Of a stretch of DNA of 64,000 nt, positions 25,399 through 33,724 are shown one piece after another; within the stretch, counting starts at the first letter, position 1; every line of letters starts with the position of its first letter. The stretch is from contig CAKQQT010000001.1 in assembly GCA_934271235.1 (NCBI GenBank), forward strand, positions 129,301 to 193,300, read 5' to 3'. Position numbers and translations under genes: made by a program. The notes beneath the pieces are model-generated. The model saw only the letters and a program-made list of their open reading frames with translations, was not told the origin of the DNA and did not search any database. Source of the DNA: an uncultured Clostridia bacterium (GTDB lineage Bacteria > Bacillota > Clostridia > Peptostreptococcales > Anaerovoracaceae).

Positions 25399-26001
25399 AT
25401 GAAAGAAATAAAGAAATGGTCTGTCAAAGATGTCATTACGACGGTACTGCTTTCGGCGGTGCTGATTGTGATACAGCTTCTTGTGAATATGGTTTGTATG
25501 GTCAACGATTTTGTAAGCATGGTACTGTCCGTAGGGATTGCCGCTTTTCTCTGCGCACCGGTCTACATGCTCATGGTCAGCCGGATCGGAAAGCGGTTTG
25601 TGACATTGACCTATATGACGCTTCTCGGCGCAATTTTTTTCCTGATGGGCAACTGGTTTTTGCTTCCCTATTTTATCGTCGTGGGCTTTCTCTGTGAGGC
25701 GATTCTGTGGAAACAGGGCTCCTGCGACAATTCCAATCGCATGACGGCCTCCTGGACGGCGGCAAGCTTTTTGTACAACGGGATCAATCTGCTGCCCATC
25801 TGGTTCTTTTGGGATACCTACTATGATTTCGCGATTTCAAGCGGCATGGAACAGAGCTACATCGAGTCCTATGTGCGTTACTACACCACATACAGCTGGA
25901 TTGCCTTTATTCTGCTGTTTACGACGCTGATGGGCTTTTTGGGCTGCATGCTCGGCAGGCATCTGATCCACAGACATTTTAAGAAAGCAGGTGTTCTATG
26001 A
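25399..26001 (+). CDS. ECF transporter S component, MptE/TIGR02185-like
   Basis: 200 residues from ATG 25399, chosen for the TATGGAGGAG site just before it; an upstream in-frame ATG at 25318 overlaps the preceding gene and has none. Five to six membrane segments, starting KKWSVKDVITTVLLSAVL and including the FLMGNWFLLPYFIVVGFLCEAI section, match the Trep_Strep family of S components. S components bind the substrate and dock onto the T/A module encoded next door. The ligand of this family is not established; the setting suggests a metal chelate or siderophore. Confidence 0.8.
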   Translation: MKEIKKWSVKDVITTVLLSAVLIVIQLLVNMVCMVNDFVSMVLSVGIAAFLCAPVYMLMVSRIGKRFVTLTYMTLLGAIFFLMGNWFLLPYFIVVGFLCEAILWKQGSCDNSNRMTASWTAASFLYNGINLLPIWFFWDTYYDFAISSGMEQSYIESYVRYYTTYSWIAFILLFTTLMGFLGCMLGRHLIHRHFKKAGVL

Positions 26002-26696
26002 GAGCGGATGCGTCCTTTGCGGTACCGGTCAAACTGTGGGCACTGCTGTGCGTGTTTGTCGGAGTGAATCTGGGTAATGACGTGCTTCTGAGCTGTATTA
26101 TGACCGGCTGGGCGTTTCTTTATCTTCTCTTGCAGCAGCACTTTCGCCTTGCCGCATCGTATGGATGCTTTTACCTGGTGCTGGCACTGCTGCTGTATGG
26201 CATCCGCTTTCATGGACTGCACATGCCAATCTTCTCAGAATTCTATGTTTTGATGTTTTGGAAGCTGTCGCCGATATTTCTGCTGTCATGGGATCTGATT
26301 ACGACCCCGCCGGGAATGCTCTCTGCTTTTTTTACCCGTGTCCACATGCCCACATCTGTCATTCTCGGGCTGCTTGTCCTTTTTCGCTTCTTTCCGACCA
26401 TGCGGGCGGAGCTGAGGAGCGTGGGCAGGGCGATGAAAAACAGAGGGCTGACTAGGACAGGGCAGCTGCTGGCGCATCCCATACGAAGCATGGAATATGT
26501 TATGACACCGTTTCTCCTCAGAACATTGCAGCTTGCGGATCAGCTGTCTGTTTCTGCCGTTGCAAGAGGAGCGGAGCACCCGGGCGCGCGCGGCAGCTAT
26601 TATGAGAAAAAGATCAAGCTGCGGGAATACATCGTGGCTGCCGCATGGACACTGGCCACGGCAGCCTATTTGATTCTGGAAAGGGGCATGATATGA
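25998..26696 (+). CDS. ECF transporter T component (EcfT/CbiQ family)
   Basis: 232 residues. Membrane helices occupy the first 115 residues, and the coupling helices carry SVGRAMKNRGLTR and SVSAVARGAEHPGARGSYY, the Ala-Arg-Gly type motifs of T components that touch the ATPases. ATGA overlap with the S component gene and another with the ATPase gene make a tight S-T-A operon. It transmits ATP-driven movement to the S component in the membrane. Confidence 0.88.
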   Translation: MRADASFAVPVKLWALLCVFVGVNLGNDVLLSCIMTGWAFLYLLLQQHFRLAASYGCFYLVLALLLYGIRFHGLHMPIFSEFYVLMFWKLSPIFLLSWDLITTPPGMLSAFFTRVHMPTSVILGLLVLFRFFPTMRAELRSVGRAMKNRGLTRTGQLLAHPIRSMEYVMTPFLLRTLQLADQLSVSAVARGAEHPGARGSYYEKKIKLREYIVAAAWTLATAAYLILERGMI

Positions 26697-28132
26697 TTGA
26701 GTTTTTGAACACCTCTTTTCGATATGAGCATTCAGGCAGAGGCGTCTCCGACATCTCCTTTTTGGTAAAGAGCGGCGAGTGTGTCGTGCTGACAGGGATC
26801 TCCGGCTGCGGAAAGACCACTGTAACAAGGCTCGTCAATGGACTTGCACCGTCTTATTATCCCGGTGTTTTCAGCGGAAGCGTGAGGATTGACGGCAAAG
26901 AGATATCCGGCCTTTCCACATGGGAGATCGGGAGATTGGCGGGAAGCGTTTTTCAGGATCCGAAAAGTCAGTTCTTTTCCTCCGAGCTTGCGGGCGAAGT
27001 CGCTTTTGCCTGCGAGAACTACGGATTATCCAGTCAGGAGATTCGGAGGCGGACAGACGACGCCATAGAAGAAATGACACTTTCCTATTTGAGAGACAGA
27101 CCGCTCGATGCCATTTCAAGCGGAGAAAAACAGCGGACGGCGATTGCTTCTGTATATGCTATGAAACCAAAAGTTCTTGTGTGCGACGAGCCGACTGCCA
27201 ACCTCGATGCTGCAGGAACAAGACAGCTCGCGCGAACGCTGAACGAATTAAAGGCACAGGGATATACCCTGCTCATCGCGGAGCACCGGATCGGCTGGCT
27301 CATGGAGATCGCGGACCGGTTTTTGTATCTGCGGGACGGAAAAATAGAGCGCGCATATGCCCCAAAGGACTTACTTCTTCTGCCGGAGGCGGATATGCTT
27401 CGCATGGGTCTGCGCGCGCCGCATAGGAGAAAGCAAGTTTCTCTTCCTTCCGTGCCGGACGAAAGTCCGTCTGTTTTAAAGGCAGCAGGGATCTCAAAAA
27501 AAATACGCAAAGAAACTATTTTGGATGAAGTTTCGCTATCCTTTCCCAAAGGCAAAATAACCGCGATAACGGGACAAAACGGCGCGGGAAAAACCACGCT
27601 TGCGCAGATTCTCTGCGGGCTGGTAAAGCAGACAAGGGGACAAATCCTGCTAGAGGGTAAAAACACAAGACCGGCAGGCCGCCTGAGAGAAATCTATTAC
27701 TGCGGGAATGATACGGGAACGCAGTTTTTTACAGCGAGCGCATGGGAGGAACTGCTGCTGCAGAGCGGCTTTACAGAAAACAGAAAAGAGCGCGCCGCGC
27801 ATCTACTGAAGGAGTTCGGGCTTTATGCGTATAGGGATACACACCCATCTGCCATGTCCGGCGGTCAAAAGCAGCGGCTGGCCATAGCCTGCGCTATCTT
27901 TTCGGAGCGCGGGATTCTGATCCTTGACGAACCAACCAGTGGTCTTGATGGAAAGAACATGCGGCTGATTGCGGAGAAATTGAAAAAGGCAGCAAGAAGC
28001 GGCAGAACCGTTTTGGTAATCACGCATGATGCCGAATTCATCGACGCCTGCTGTGATCATGTTGTAAAAATCAAGGGAAAATCCGAACGAGAAGGCAGAC
28101 AGATACACAGACTGCGGCAGCTTAGCCCATAA
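26693..28132 (+). CDS. ECF transporter double ATPase
   Basis: 479 residues from ATG 26693 (overlapping the T gene stop as ATGA). Two ABC domains in one chain: the first has GISGCGKTTV, SSGEKQRTAIASV and VLVCDEPTANLD; the second GQNGAGKTTL, SGGQKQRLAIACA and LILDEPTSGLD. In most ECF systems the two ATPases are separate (EcfA1/EcfA2); the fused form is a known variant. The second domain has a short Q-loop region. Its end overlaps the convergent tryptophanase-like gene by 11 bases. Confidence 0.9.
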   Translation: MIEFLNTSFRYEHSGRGVSDISFLVKSGECVVLTGISGCGKTTVTRLVNGLAPSYYPGVFSGSVRIDGKEISGLSTWEIGRLAGSVFQDPKSQFFSSELAGEVAFACENYGLSSQEIRRRTDDAIEEMTLSYLRDRPLDAISSGEKQRTAIASVYAMKPKVLVCDEPTANLDAAGTRQLARTLNELKAQGYTLLIAEHRIGWLMEIADRFLYLRDGKIERAYAPKDLLLLPEADMLRMGLRAPHRRKQVSLPSVPDESPSVLKAAGISKKIRKETILDEVSLSFPKGKITAITGQNGAGKTTLAQILCGLVKQTRGQILLEGKNTRPAGRLREIYYCGNDTGTQFFTASAWEELLLQSGFTENRKERAAHLLKEFGLYAYRDTHPSAMSGGQKQRLAIACAIFSERGILILDEPTSGLDGKNMRLIAEKLKKAARSGRTVLVITHDAEFIDACCDHVVKIKGKSEREGRQIHRLRQLSP

Positions 28133-29528
28133 ATTGACGATTCGTCCCAGGCAGAGGCTCCAGCTCTACCGTAAAGTGGCGCAGGATCGGTGCCTCTTTG
28201 ATAATTCTGAATCCCGGGTATTCCTCGGCATGGTCACGAACATATATGATGGTTTCCGCAACAAATTCGATTTGTGACTGAGTCATGACACGCCGCGGCA
28301 TACATAACCGACACCATTCATTACTCGCTCTTTGCTGCTTGTGGGTGTCCGGATCTCGATCAAGACAAAGCGATCCGATATCACAACCGCGAATGCCCCC
28401 TTCAAGGAATAATGCGACGGCCACAGCCTGTGCAGGAAACTGATCCCATGCAAGATGCGGCATCATAACGCCGCAGTCAATATAAATACCATGACCGCCA
28501 ACGGGATATTGGATCGGGATTCCTGCATCATGCAGCAGTTCACCCAAATACTGTACTTGCCCGACACGATAGCGCAGCCATGCCTCTTCAATTCCCTCAT
28601 AAAGACCAACAGCCAAGGCTGCAATGTCACGTCCGGAAAGTCCCCCATAGCTTAGGAATCCTTCCAGCGGAATTGTTTTTAACCTGACTTTGTTCATCAA
28701 GGATTCATCCTCTCGAATTCCTATCAGGCCTCCCATGTTAACAACCGCGTCTTTTTTTGCAGACATTGTAAATGCGTCAGCGCAGGCAAATACCTCCTGT
28801 ATGATCTCCTGGATAGATTTATTCTCATATCCTGCCTCACGCGCTTTGATGAAATAGGCATTCTCCGCGAAACGCGCGGCGTCGATCACAAACGGAATGC
28901 CGTATTTTTTGGCGATTTCTCCGGTTTCTCGCAGATTGGCAGCTGAAACAGGCTGCCCGCCGGCAGAATTGTTTGTAATGGTCATCAGAATCATTTTGAC
29001 CTTATCCGCGCCCTTTTCGATAATCGTCTGCTCCAGTTTTGTCACATCCATGTTTCCTTTAAACGGGGCATCAAGAAAAATGTCCGCAGCCTCCGAACAG
29101 GCACAATTGATGGGACGTGCGCCGGTCATAACCACGTGACCATGTGTTGTATCAAAAAAAGTATTCGCAATCGCAAAGTCTCCGGGGCCCATCAGACAGC
29201 CGAACAGCACCTTTTCGGCCGCGCGCCCTTGATGAACAGGCTGCGCATACCGATAGCCAAAAATATCCTGTACCGCCGCGCAGACTTCCTTATAGCCTCT
29301 GGCTCCGCCATAGGATTCATCCGCAGTCATCATAGCAGCCCATTGCCTGTCACTCATGGCGCCGGTACCTGAGTCGGTCAGCATATCCATAGAAACATAT
29401 TCGGAAGGAATGCCGAACATATTGTAGTGTGCCTCCTTGATGACTTCCAGCCGTTCCTCACGTGTGGTTTGTTTGAGCATTTCTACCATTTTAATCTTAA
29501 ACGGTTCCATTACGTACTTCATTGGCAT
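28122..29528 (-). CDS. Tryptophanase-like beta-eliminating lyase (PLP enzyme)
   Basis: 468 residues, the length of tryptophanase (TnaA) and tyrosine phenol-lyase. LTDSGTGAMSDRQWAAMM, HQGRAAEK, NNSAGGQPVS, DAARFAENAYFIK and MSAKKD (PLP lysine probably Lys259) are conserved. Two points favour the tryptophanase side: FFDTTHGH matches TnaA FFDTTQGH, and the Arg that marks tyrosine phenol-lyase (MER) is replaced in GGIRGCDIGSL. The enzyme cleaves a beta-substituted amino acid to pyruvate, ammonia and the leaving group. Its neighbours are not indole genes, so another substrate is possible. ATG 29528 has AAAGGAGGA. Confidence 0.85.
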   Translation of the reverse strand: MPMKYVMEPFKIKMVEMLKQTTREERLEVIKEAHYNMFGIPSEYVSMDMLTDSGTGAMSDRQWAAMMTADESYGGARGYKEVCAAVQDIFGYRYAQPVHQGRAAEKVLFGCLMGPGDFAIANTFFDTTHGHVVMTGARPINCACSEAADIFLDAPFKGNMDVTKLEQTIIEKGADKVKMILMTITNNSAGGQPVSAANLRETGEIAKKYGIPFVIDAARFAENAYFIKAREAGYENKSIQEIIQEVFACADAFTMSAKKDAVVNMGGLIGIREDESLMNKVRLKTIPLEGFLSYGGLSGRDIAALAVGLYEGIEEAWLRYRVGQVQYLGELLHDAGIPIQYPVGGHGIYIDCGVMMPHLAWDQFPAQAVAVALFLEGGIRGCDIGSLCLDRDPDTHKQQRASNEWCRLCMPRRVMTQSQIEFVAETIIYVRDHAEEYPGFRIIKEAPILRHFTVELEPLPGTNRQFMG

Positions 29529-29600
29529 TGATGATTCCTCCTTTTCAGAATGATGGATGAATGATCCGGCTGATTCTGCCGTTTCTCCTGCTTTGTGATT

Positions 29601-29629
29601 ATCGTATCATCCCAAAAAGAACGTGTCAA
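29601..29629 (-). promoter_or_regulatory. Promoter of the tryptophanase-like gene
   Basis: On the minus strand TTGACA (complement of 29624-29629), a 17-base spacer and TACGAT (complement of 29601-29606). The start point would be about 65 bases before the ATG. Confidence 0.75.
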
Positions 29630-29647
29630 TTTGCTTTTTGATGCAGT

Positions 29648-29661
29648 CCATGCCGGCATGG
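29648..29661. promoter_or_regulatory. 14-bp perfect palindrome upstream of the tryptophanase-like promoter
   Basis: CCATGCCGGCATGG reads the same on both strands and lies 19 bases upstream of the -35 box. That is a usual place for an activator. No binding protein can be named. Confidence 0.4.
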
Positions 29662-29760
29662 CAGAGAGAAGCATCCGCAGTCTCTCACAGAAAGCGCTTC
29701 TTTGTTTTTGTGTTACAAAAGAGATGATATAAATTTGTCCACGCGCCCATTCCCACATAG

Positions 29761-29791
29761 AGGCGCATCTGTTATTCTTTTTTTGAAAGAA
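29761..29791 (+). promoter_or_regulatory. Shared promoter element, copy 1 (AGGCGCAT-N9-TTTTTTTGAAAGAA)
   Basis: AGGCGCAT at 29761-29768 and TTTTTTTGAAAGAA at 29778-29791 recur with identical spacing upstream of the NCS1 permease gene (32327-32357). Both copies lie 49-58 bases before a start codon, and both are preceded by TTTGTCC. The likely user is the PucR regulator encoded between the two genes. The rest of the 312-base gap to 29840 holds only the promoters listed here. Confidence 0.55.
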
Positions 29792-29840
29792 ACTTGTATT
29801 TTCGAAGCGCGTATCGCGCATAAAACTCAGGAGGCGTAAA

Positions 29841-30569
29841 ATGAAGATAAAACTGCTGATTCCGGCGACAGGAATCCCGGAAACGGTATTTCAGGAAATT
29901 CATGTTTTTTTAAACAACTATGCAGAGAACGATTGTCAAATCGTGTTTGAATCCCTGCGTTACGGATTTCCATCTGTTGAAAACGAACTCTCCGGGATGG
30001 TAAACGGCGCGCAGGCGGCAATGCAGGTACAGCATCAGCCCGCAGACATACAAGGGCTGCTGATCGACTGCTTTGATGACCCTGCGCTGTATCCATGCCG
30101 CGAAATGCTTCCGATACCTGTTGTAGGATCCTATCATGCTGCAATTTGTACGGCCCTGCAGTGCGGAGAGCGCATTGGCATCATTACGACAGATGAAGCG
30201 GGCATCCTCAATGAGGAAAAGAAAGCGAGAGAAAACGGATGTGCGGAGCGCGTTGTTTCTATCCGTGCGTTGGATGTTTCTGTAGCGGAAATCATTTCGA
30301 ACCGGCAAAAGGTTTTGAAGGCCTTAACAGCGCTTTGCGTCCGCATGGTCAGAGAAGACAGAGTCAGCTGCATCTGTCTGGGCTGCACCGCCATGTTTTC
30401 GATTTATGAGGATCTGCGTCGGAATTTGGCGGAAGCAGAGATTTCGGTTTCTGTCATCGAACCGACCGTAAACGCGATGCTGACCCTGCAAAATATGATA
30501 AAAATGAACTTGACTACCCATGTTCCGGGGAAAATCAGCTTTGAAGGACTGACGTGGATACAAGAATAG
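29841..30569 (+). CDS. Asp/Glu/hydantoin racemase family protein
   Basis: 242 residues. The two catalytic-type cysteines expected in this fold are present in LLIDCFDDPALYPC (about Cys75) and CICLGCTAMF (about Cys184). Members racemise amino acids or 5-substituted hydantoins, or decarboxylate arylmalonates, without a cofactor. CAGGAGGCG precedes ATG 29841. It converges on pucR with a 13-base gap and carries the same promoter element as the permease operon, so it belongs to the PucR island. It is only distantly similar to the second racemase-like gene at 52043. Confidence 0.82.
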   Translation: MKIKLLIPATGIPETVFQEIHVFLNNYAENDCQIVFESLRYGFPSVENELSGMVNGAQAAMQVQHQPADIQGLLIDCFDDPALYPCREMLPIPVVGSYHAAICTALQCGERIGIITTDEAGILNEEKKARENGCAERVVSIRALDVSVAEIISNRQKVLKALTALCVRMVREDRVSCICLGCTAMFSIYEDLRRNLAEAEISVSVIEPTVNAMLTLQNMIKMNLTTHVPGKISFEGLTWIQE

Positions 30570-30582
30570 CTTTTTTAAGCAC

Positions 30583-32193
30583 TCAACTTACAGAATACAG
30601 TCTGTAGTAACCGCTCAGGCGCTGCATGAAGTGCAGATCTGCGGGATTGCCGAGCCGGACTTGCAGTAGGTTATGAACCTTATTCAGCCGGTATTTCACG
30701 GTATTGCGGTGCAGATACATCGCTTGGGCGGTTTCTGTGATGCGACAGTCCGCGTCAAGATAGTAGAACGTCAGTGTCCGGAGAAGACTTTCCGCGTCGG
30801 GCAGCTTTTTCAGCGTTTCGATGGCAGCGTCAAATATTTGCTTTTGTGGATCCTCCGCGGCAAAAAGCTGCGCGCAGTCGGAGACGAAGAGCAAATCCGC
30901 GTAGCTCAGACAGGGCTTTTTAGGGAAAACCTGTTCTGCTTGTATGTGGAACCGTTCGTACAGACGAAGCATTGCTTTCATCTGATGATACTGCGCGGGC
31001 AGCCATGCGGCAGAGCCGGCTGCGGCTCTGACGAGTTCGCGGAAGTCAGAGAGAAAAGACGCATGGGCGGACGTGTCGGCATCAAACTGCAGGAAGATTA
31101 CAAAATAGTCATCATACGCGTTGAGCAGGGCAGGATAACGGTTCTGCTGGATAAAATCACTGAGAATTCGGCGAAGCTTCAAACGCTCACTGATCACAGT
31201 GCTGATTTCACTGCCGCAAGAAGCCGGATGCACACACAAGAGCGTATTGAATTTGGTAATTTCAACATGATATTTTTGTGCAAGCGCTGAAATCTGCTCT
31301 TGATCGCCATGCATGACAGCATCGACGAGACAGCTGTCTGCCATTTCATTTTCATCCAGTGCCCATAATTCTGCCATAAGCTGGATCAGATCTGCGATCT
31401 GCCGGGCGTCCTGCAGCGAAAACCGACTGCTCTCATCCATCAAGTAAAGAAAAGAGTGCCGGAATTTGTAGGATAAAAAGCGAACGCGAAAAAGCAGAAC
31501 AACATGTCCGAGATATTCGGAAACGACCATCTCGTCTTCCTCATCACCCCCGGAAGAACCGGCATGAAACAAATCCATGATATCGGACAGGGAAATCCGG
31601 TTGGAAACCGGCCAGGAAGACTGCAGCGTATTTAAATGCGATGCGTCAGAAATCAGGATCGTTGTTCTGGTAGTATCGCTCGCGATCTTCAAAAGGTTTG
31701 CGAGCGTTCGCCGACTTTCCGGAAGTCCCGACAACGATACAGCAAGACTGTTGTAAAAATTAAGCGCCGAAGCTCGATCCTTAAACAGCAGATCTGAGAC
31801 GTCACGGATGGCTTCGCTGTAGCGGAAGTCTACCTTTCCGGGCGGCATGAGGATCAGCGGGAATCCGAGCTCGTCCGCGACGGCAAGCACCTGCGGATCA
31901 AGCTTTTTCATAACGATCCCGACATAGTAAATAATCAGCCCGACATCTCCGATTCCGGACAGGTGCCGGATCAGGCGGCATTGCGCGGGAACATCGTCGG
32001 CGATGCCGGCAAAGGATGTCAGACAGATTTCAAAGTTATTGATGGTATCTTCCATAGTGGCAATCTGTCTGTCGCTGGTGATTTCCAAAACCGAAATATT
32101 ATTGACAATGCGGGAGAGCCCTTTTTCGCCTGCCGCAACGACTCCTTCACGCAGAGCCGGAAGCTTTAAACAATCGGATACGGTAATACTCAT
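30583..32193 (-). CDS. PucR-family transcriptional regulator
   Basis: 536 residues from ATG 32193; an in-frame GTG at 32202 lies within the GAGAGGGGGTG ribosome site. The N-terminal sensory domain begins ITVSDCLKLPALREGVV and contains FEICLTSFAG, as in PucR proteins of purine catabolism. The C-terminal helix-turn-helix is YYLDADCRITETAQAMYLHRN followed by TVKYRLNKV (about 487-520). These regulators usually activate purine, allantoin, GABA or proline use genes. It sits between two genes with the same promoter element and is divergent from the permease. Confidence 0.9.
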   Translation of the reverse strand: MSITVSDCLKLPALREGVVAAGEKGLSRIVNNISVLEITSDRQIATMEDTINNFEICLTSFAGIADDVPAQCRLIRHLSGIGDVGLIIYYVGIVMKKLDPQVLAVADELGFPLILMPPGKVDFRYSEAIRDVSDLLFKDRASALNFYNSLAVSLSGLPESRRTLANLLKIASDTTRTTILISDASHLNTLQSSWPVSNRISLSDIMDLFHAGSSGGDEEDEMVVSEYLGHVVLLFRVRFLSYKFRHSFLYLMDESSRFSLQDARQIADLIQLMAELWALDENEMADSCLVDAVMHGDQEQISALAQKYHVEITKFNTLLCVHPASCGSEISTVISERLKLRRILSDFIQQNRYPALLNAYDDYFVIFLQFDADTSAHASFLSDFRELVRAAAGSAAWLPAQYHQMKAMLRLYERFHIQAEQVFPKKPCLSYADLLFVSDCAQLFAAEDPQKQIFDAAIETLKKLPDAESLLRTLTFYYLDADCRITETAQAMYLHRNTVKYRLNKVHNLLQVRLGNPADLHFMQRLSGYYRLYSVS

Positions 32194-32326
32194 GGGATGC
32201 ACCCCCTCTCTGTTTCACTATAGCATAAAATTCGACCTGATACACAAGAAAATTGGGGATTTTCTTCGTTTTTCCCGCATAGAACACATATTTTTGTCCG
32301 GCTGCACAAAAGGTATGTCTGAAAAT

Positions 32327-32357
32327 AGGCGCATGGGATAATGTTTTTTTGAAAGAA
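32327..32357 (+). promoter_or_regulatory. Shared promoter element, copy 2 (AGGCGCAT-N9-TTTTTTTGAAAGAA)
   Basis: AGGCGCAT (32327-32334), nine bases, TTTTTTTGAAAGAA (32344-32357). A TATACT that could be the -10 box lies at 32364-32369, without a recognisable -35, so activation by a bound regulator is plausible. Match to copy 1 at 29761 is exact in both blocks and in spacing. Confidence 0.55.
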
Positions 32358-32415
32358 CTTTTATATACTGGAACAAAGAGAAACTATACAGACATCACAG
32401 TTAGGAGGTAGAATC

Positions 32416-33693
32416 ATGGCAAAATTTAAAGATCTTGAAGTCGAAAATATCACACTGGAAGCCGTTCCGCCGGAAGAAAAAAAGAGCTGGCTGACAATCG
32501 CTTTTATCTGGGCAGGGCAGGTGGTATGCGTACCGGCACTGCTGTGCGGCGCGCTGATTGCATCCGGACTTACATTCAAAGAGTCTTTTCTTGCAATGGT
32601 CATCGGCTACGGCATCAGCGTTGTACTGATGATGCTGATTGCGACGCAGGCAGCATACACCGGCAGACCTTCCGTCATTGCGGTCACACGCGCGCTGGGA
32701 ACCAGAGGTTCGCAGCTCTCGGTTTCGCTGGTACTGGCGATTTCCATGGTCGGATGGTTCGCATACAATAATATCGTATGCGCGGAATCTTTTGTATCGC
32801 TGCTCAAAACAGCAAATGTTGATTTTCCTGTTTCGGCAGCTTGCATCATTTTGGGCGCGCTGATGCTTCTGACCGCATTCTTCGGAATCGGTCTGACAAA
32901 ATTCCTCAACATTGTAGGTGTTCCGCTGCTGCTGCTTTTTATGATCTACGCCATCGTCGTCGCCCTAAAAGGAAACGGTGTGGAAACACTGATGAACTAT
33001 GTACCGGAAGAGCCGATTTCCATGACTACGGGTATCACCATTTCTGTTGGCGGATTTATTGCGGGCGCCGCAACCTGCGGCGACTATAACCGCTACAGTA
33101 AAGATGCCGTGAGTGCGGTTCTGTCCAGCCTTTTCGGGATTATCCCGCTGGGCGTCGGCGCACTGCTGTGCGGCGCGGTGCTTGCAATCACGACCGGAAA
33201 TTACGACATCACGGTGATGTTCGCTAATGTCGGAATGCCGATCATCGGTTTATTGGTTCTGATTCTCGCGACATGGACGACCAATGTCGGCAATGCCTAT
33301 TCGGCAGGCATTGACCTTGTGAACATACTCAAACTCAAAGATGACAAACGGGCACTTGTGACGCTGATCGCCGGAATTGTCGGCATTCTTCTTTCTCTGG
33401 GTGGCATTGTCTACTACTTCGTGAACTTCCTCTCGATGCTGAGCTATCTGATCTCACCGATCTGTGCGATTCTGGTGGCAGACTACTGGATCATGGGGAA
33501 AGGGAAGTACGAGAACTGGGAACCGTTTGAGGGCGTCAACTGGCTCGGCATCATTGCATGGCTTGCCGGCGCGGTCATCACCTACTTTGATACCTTTTTT
33601 GTTCCGGAGATCATCGGCATCATCGGCGCGATGATCATCTACACACTGCTTTGCAAGCTTGTGAAGAATCCAAAGATCAATCCGTTCGCGTAA
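32416..33693 (+). CDS. NCS1-family permease (CodB/Mhp1 type)
   Basis: 425 residues with twelve membrane segments. Landmarks include WLTIAFIWAGQVVCVPALL at the first helix, GRPSVIAVTRALGTRGSQ, AGAATCGDYNRYSKD in the middle loop, and ISPICAILVADYWIMGKGKYENW near the end. NCS1 carriers import cytosine, allantoin, uracil, hydantoins or thiamine, usually with Na+ or H+. The next genes encode a DUF917 protein and a dipeptidase, so a hydantoin- or imidazole-type solute is more likely here than cytosine; that is inference. TTAGGAGGTAG precedes the ATG. Confidence 0.9.
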   Translation: MAKFKDLEVENITLEAVPPEEKKSWLTIAFIWAGQVVCVPALLCGALIASGLTFKESFLAMVIGYGISVVLMMLIATQAAYTGRPSVIAVTRALGTRGSQLSVSLVLAISMVGWFAYNNIVCAESFVSLLKTANVDFPVSAACIILGALMLLTAFFGIGLTKFLNIVGVPLLLLFMIYAIVVALKGNGVETLMNYVPEEPISMTTGITISVGGFIAGAATCGDYNRYSKDAVSAVLSSLFGIIPLGVGALLCGAVLAITTGNYDITVMFANVGMPIIGLLVLILATWTTNVGNAYSAGIDLVNILKLKDDKRALVTLIAGIVGILLSLGGIVYYFVNFLSMLSYLISPICAILVADYWIMGKGKYENWEPFEGVNWLGIIAWLAGAVITYFDTFFVPEIIGIIGAMIIYTLLCKLVKNPKINPFA

Positions 33694-33724
33694 CTGCTGC
33701 GCATGCGGAGAACAGGAGGAAAAA

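Noticed and set aside
28122..29528. Tyrosine phenol-lyase as the call
   Set aside because: The diagnostic Arg is replaced by Ile and the TTHGH segment matches tryptophanase, so a tryptophanase-like label is safer.
29519..29821. 100-codon minus-strand frame in the gap before the racemase gene
   Set aside because: It covers a promoter region with a clear -35/-10 pair and a palindrome, and has no motif or ribosome site.
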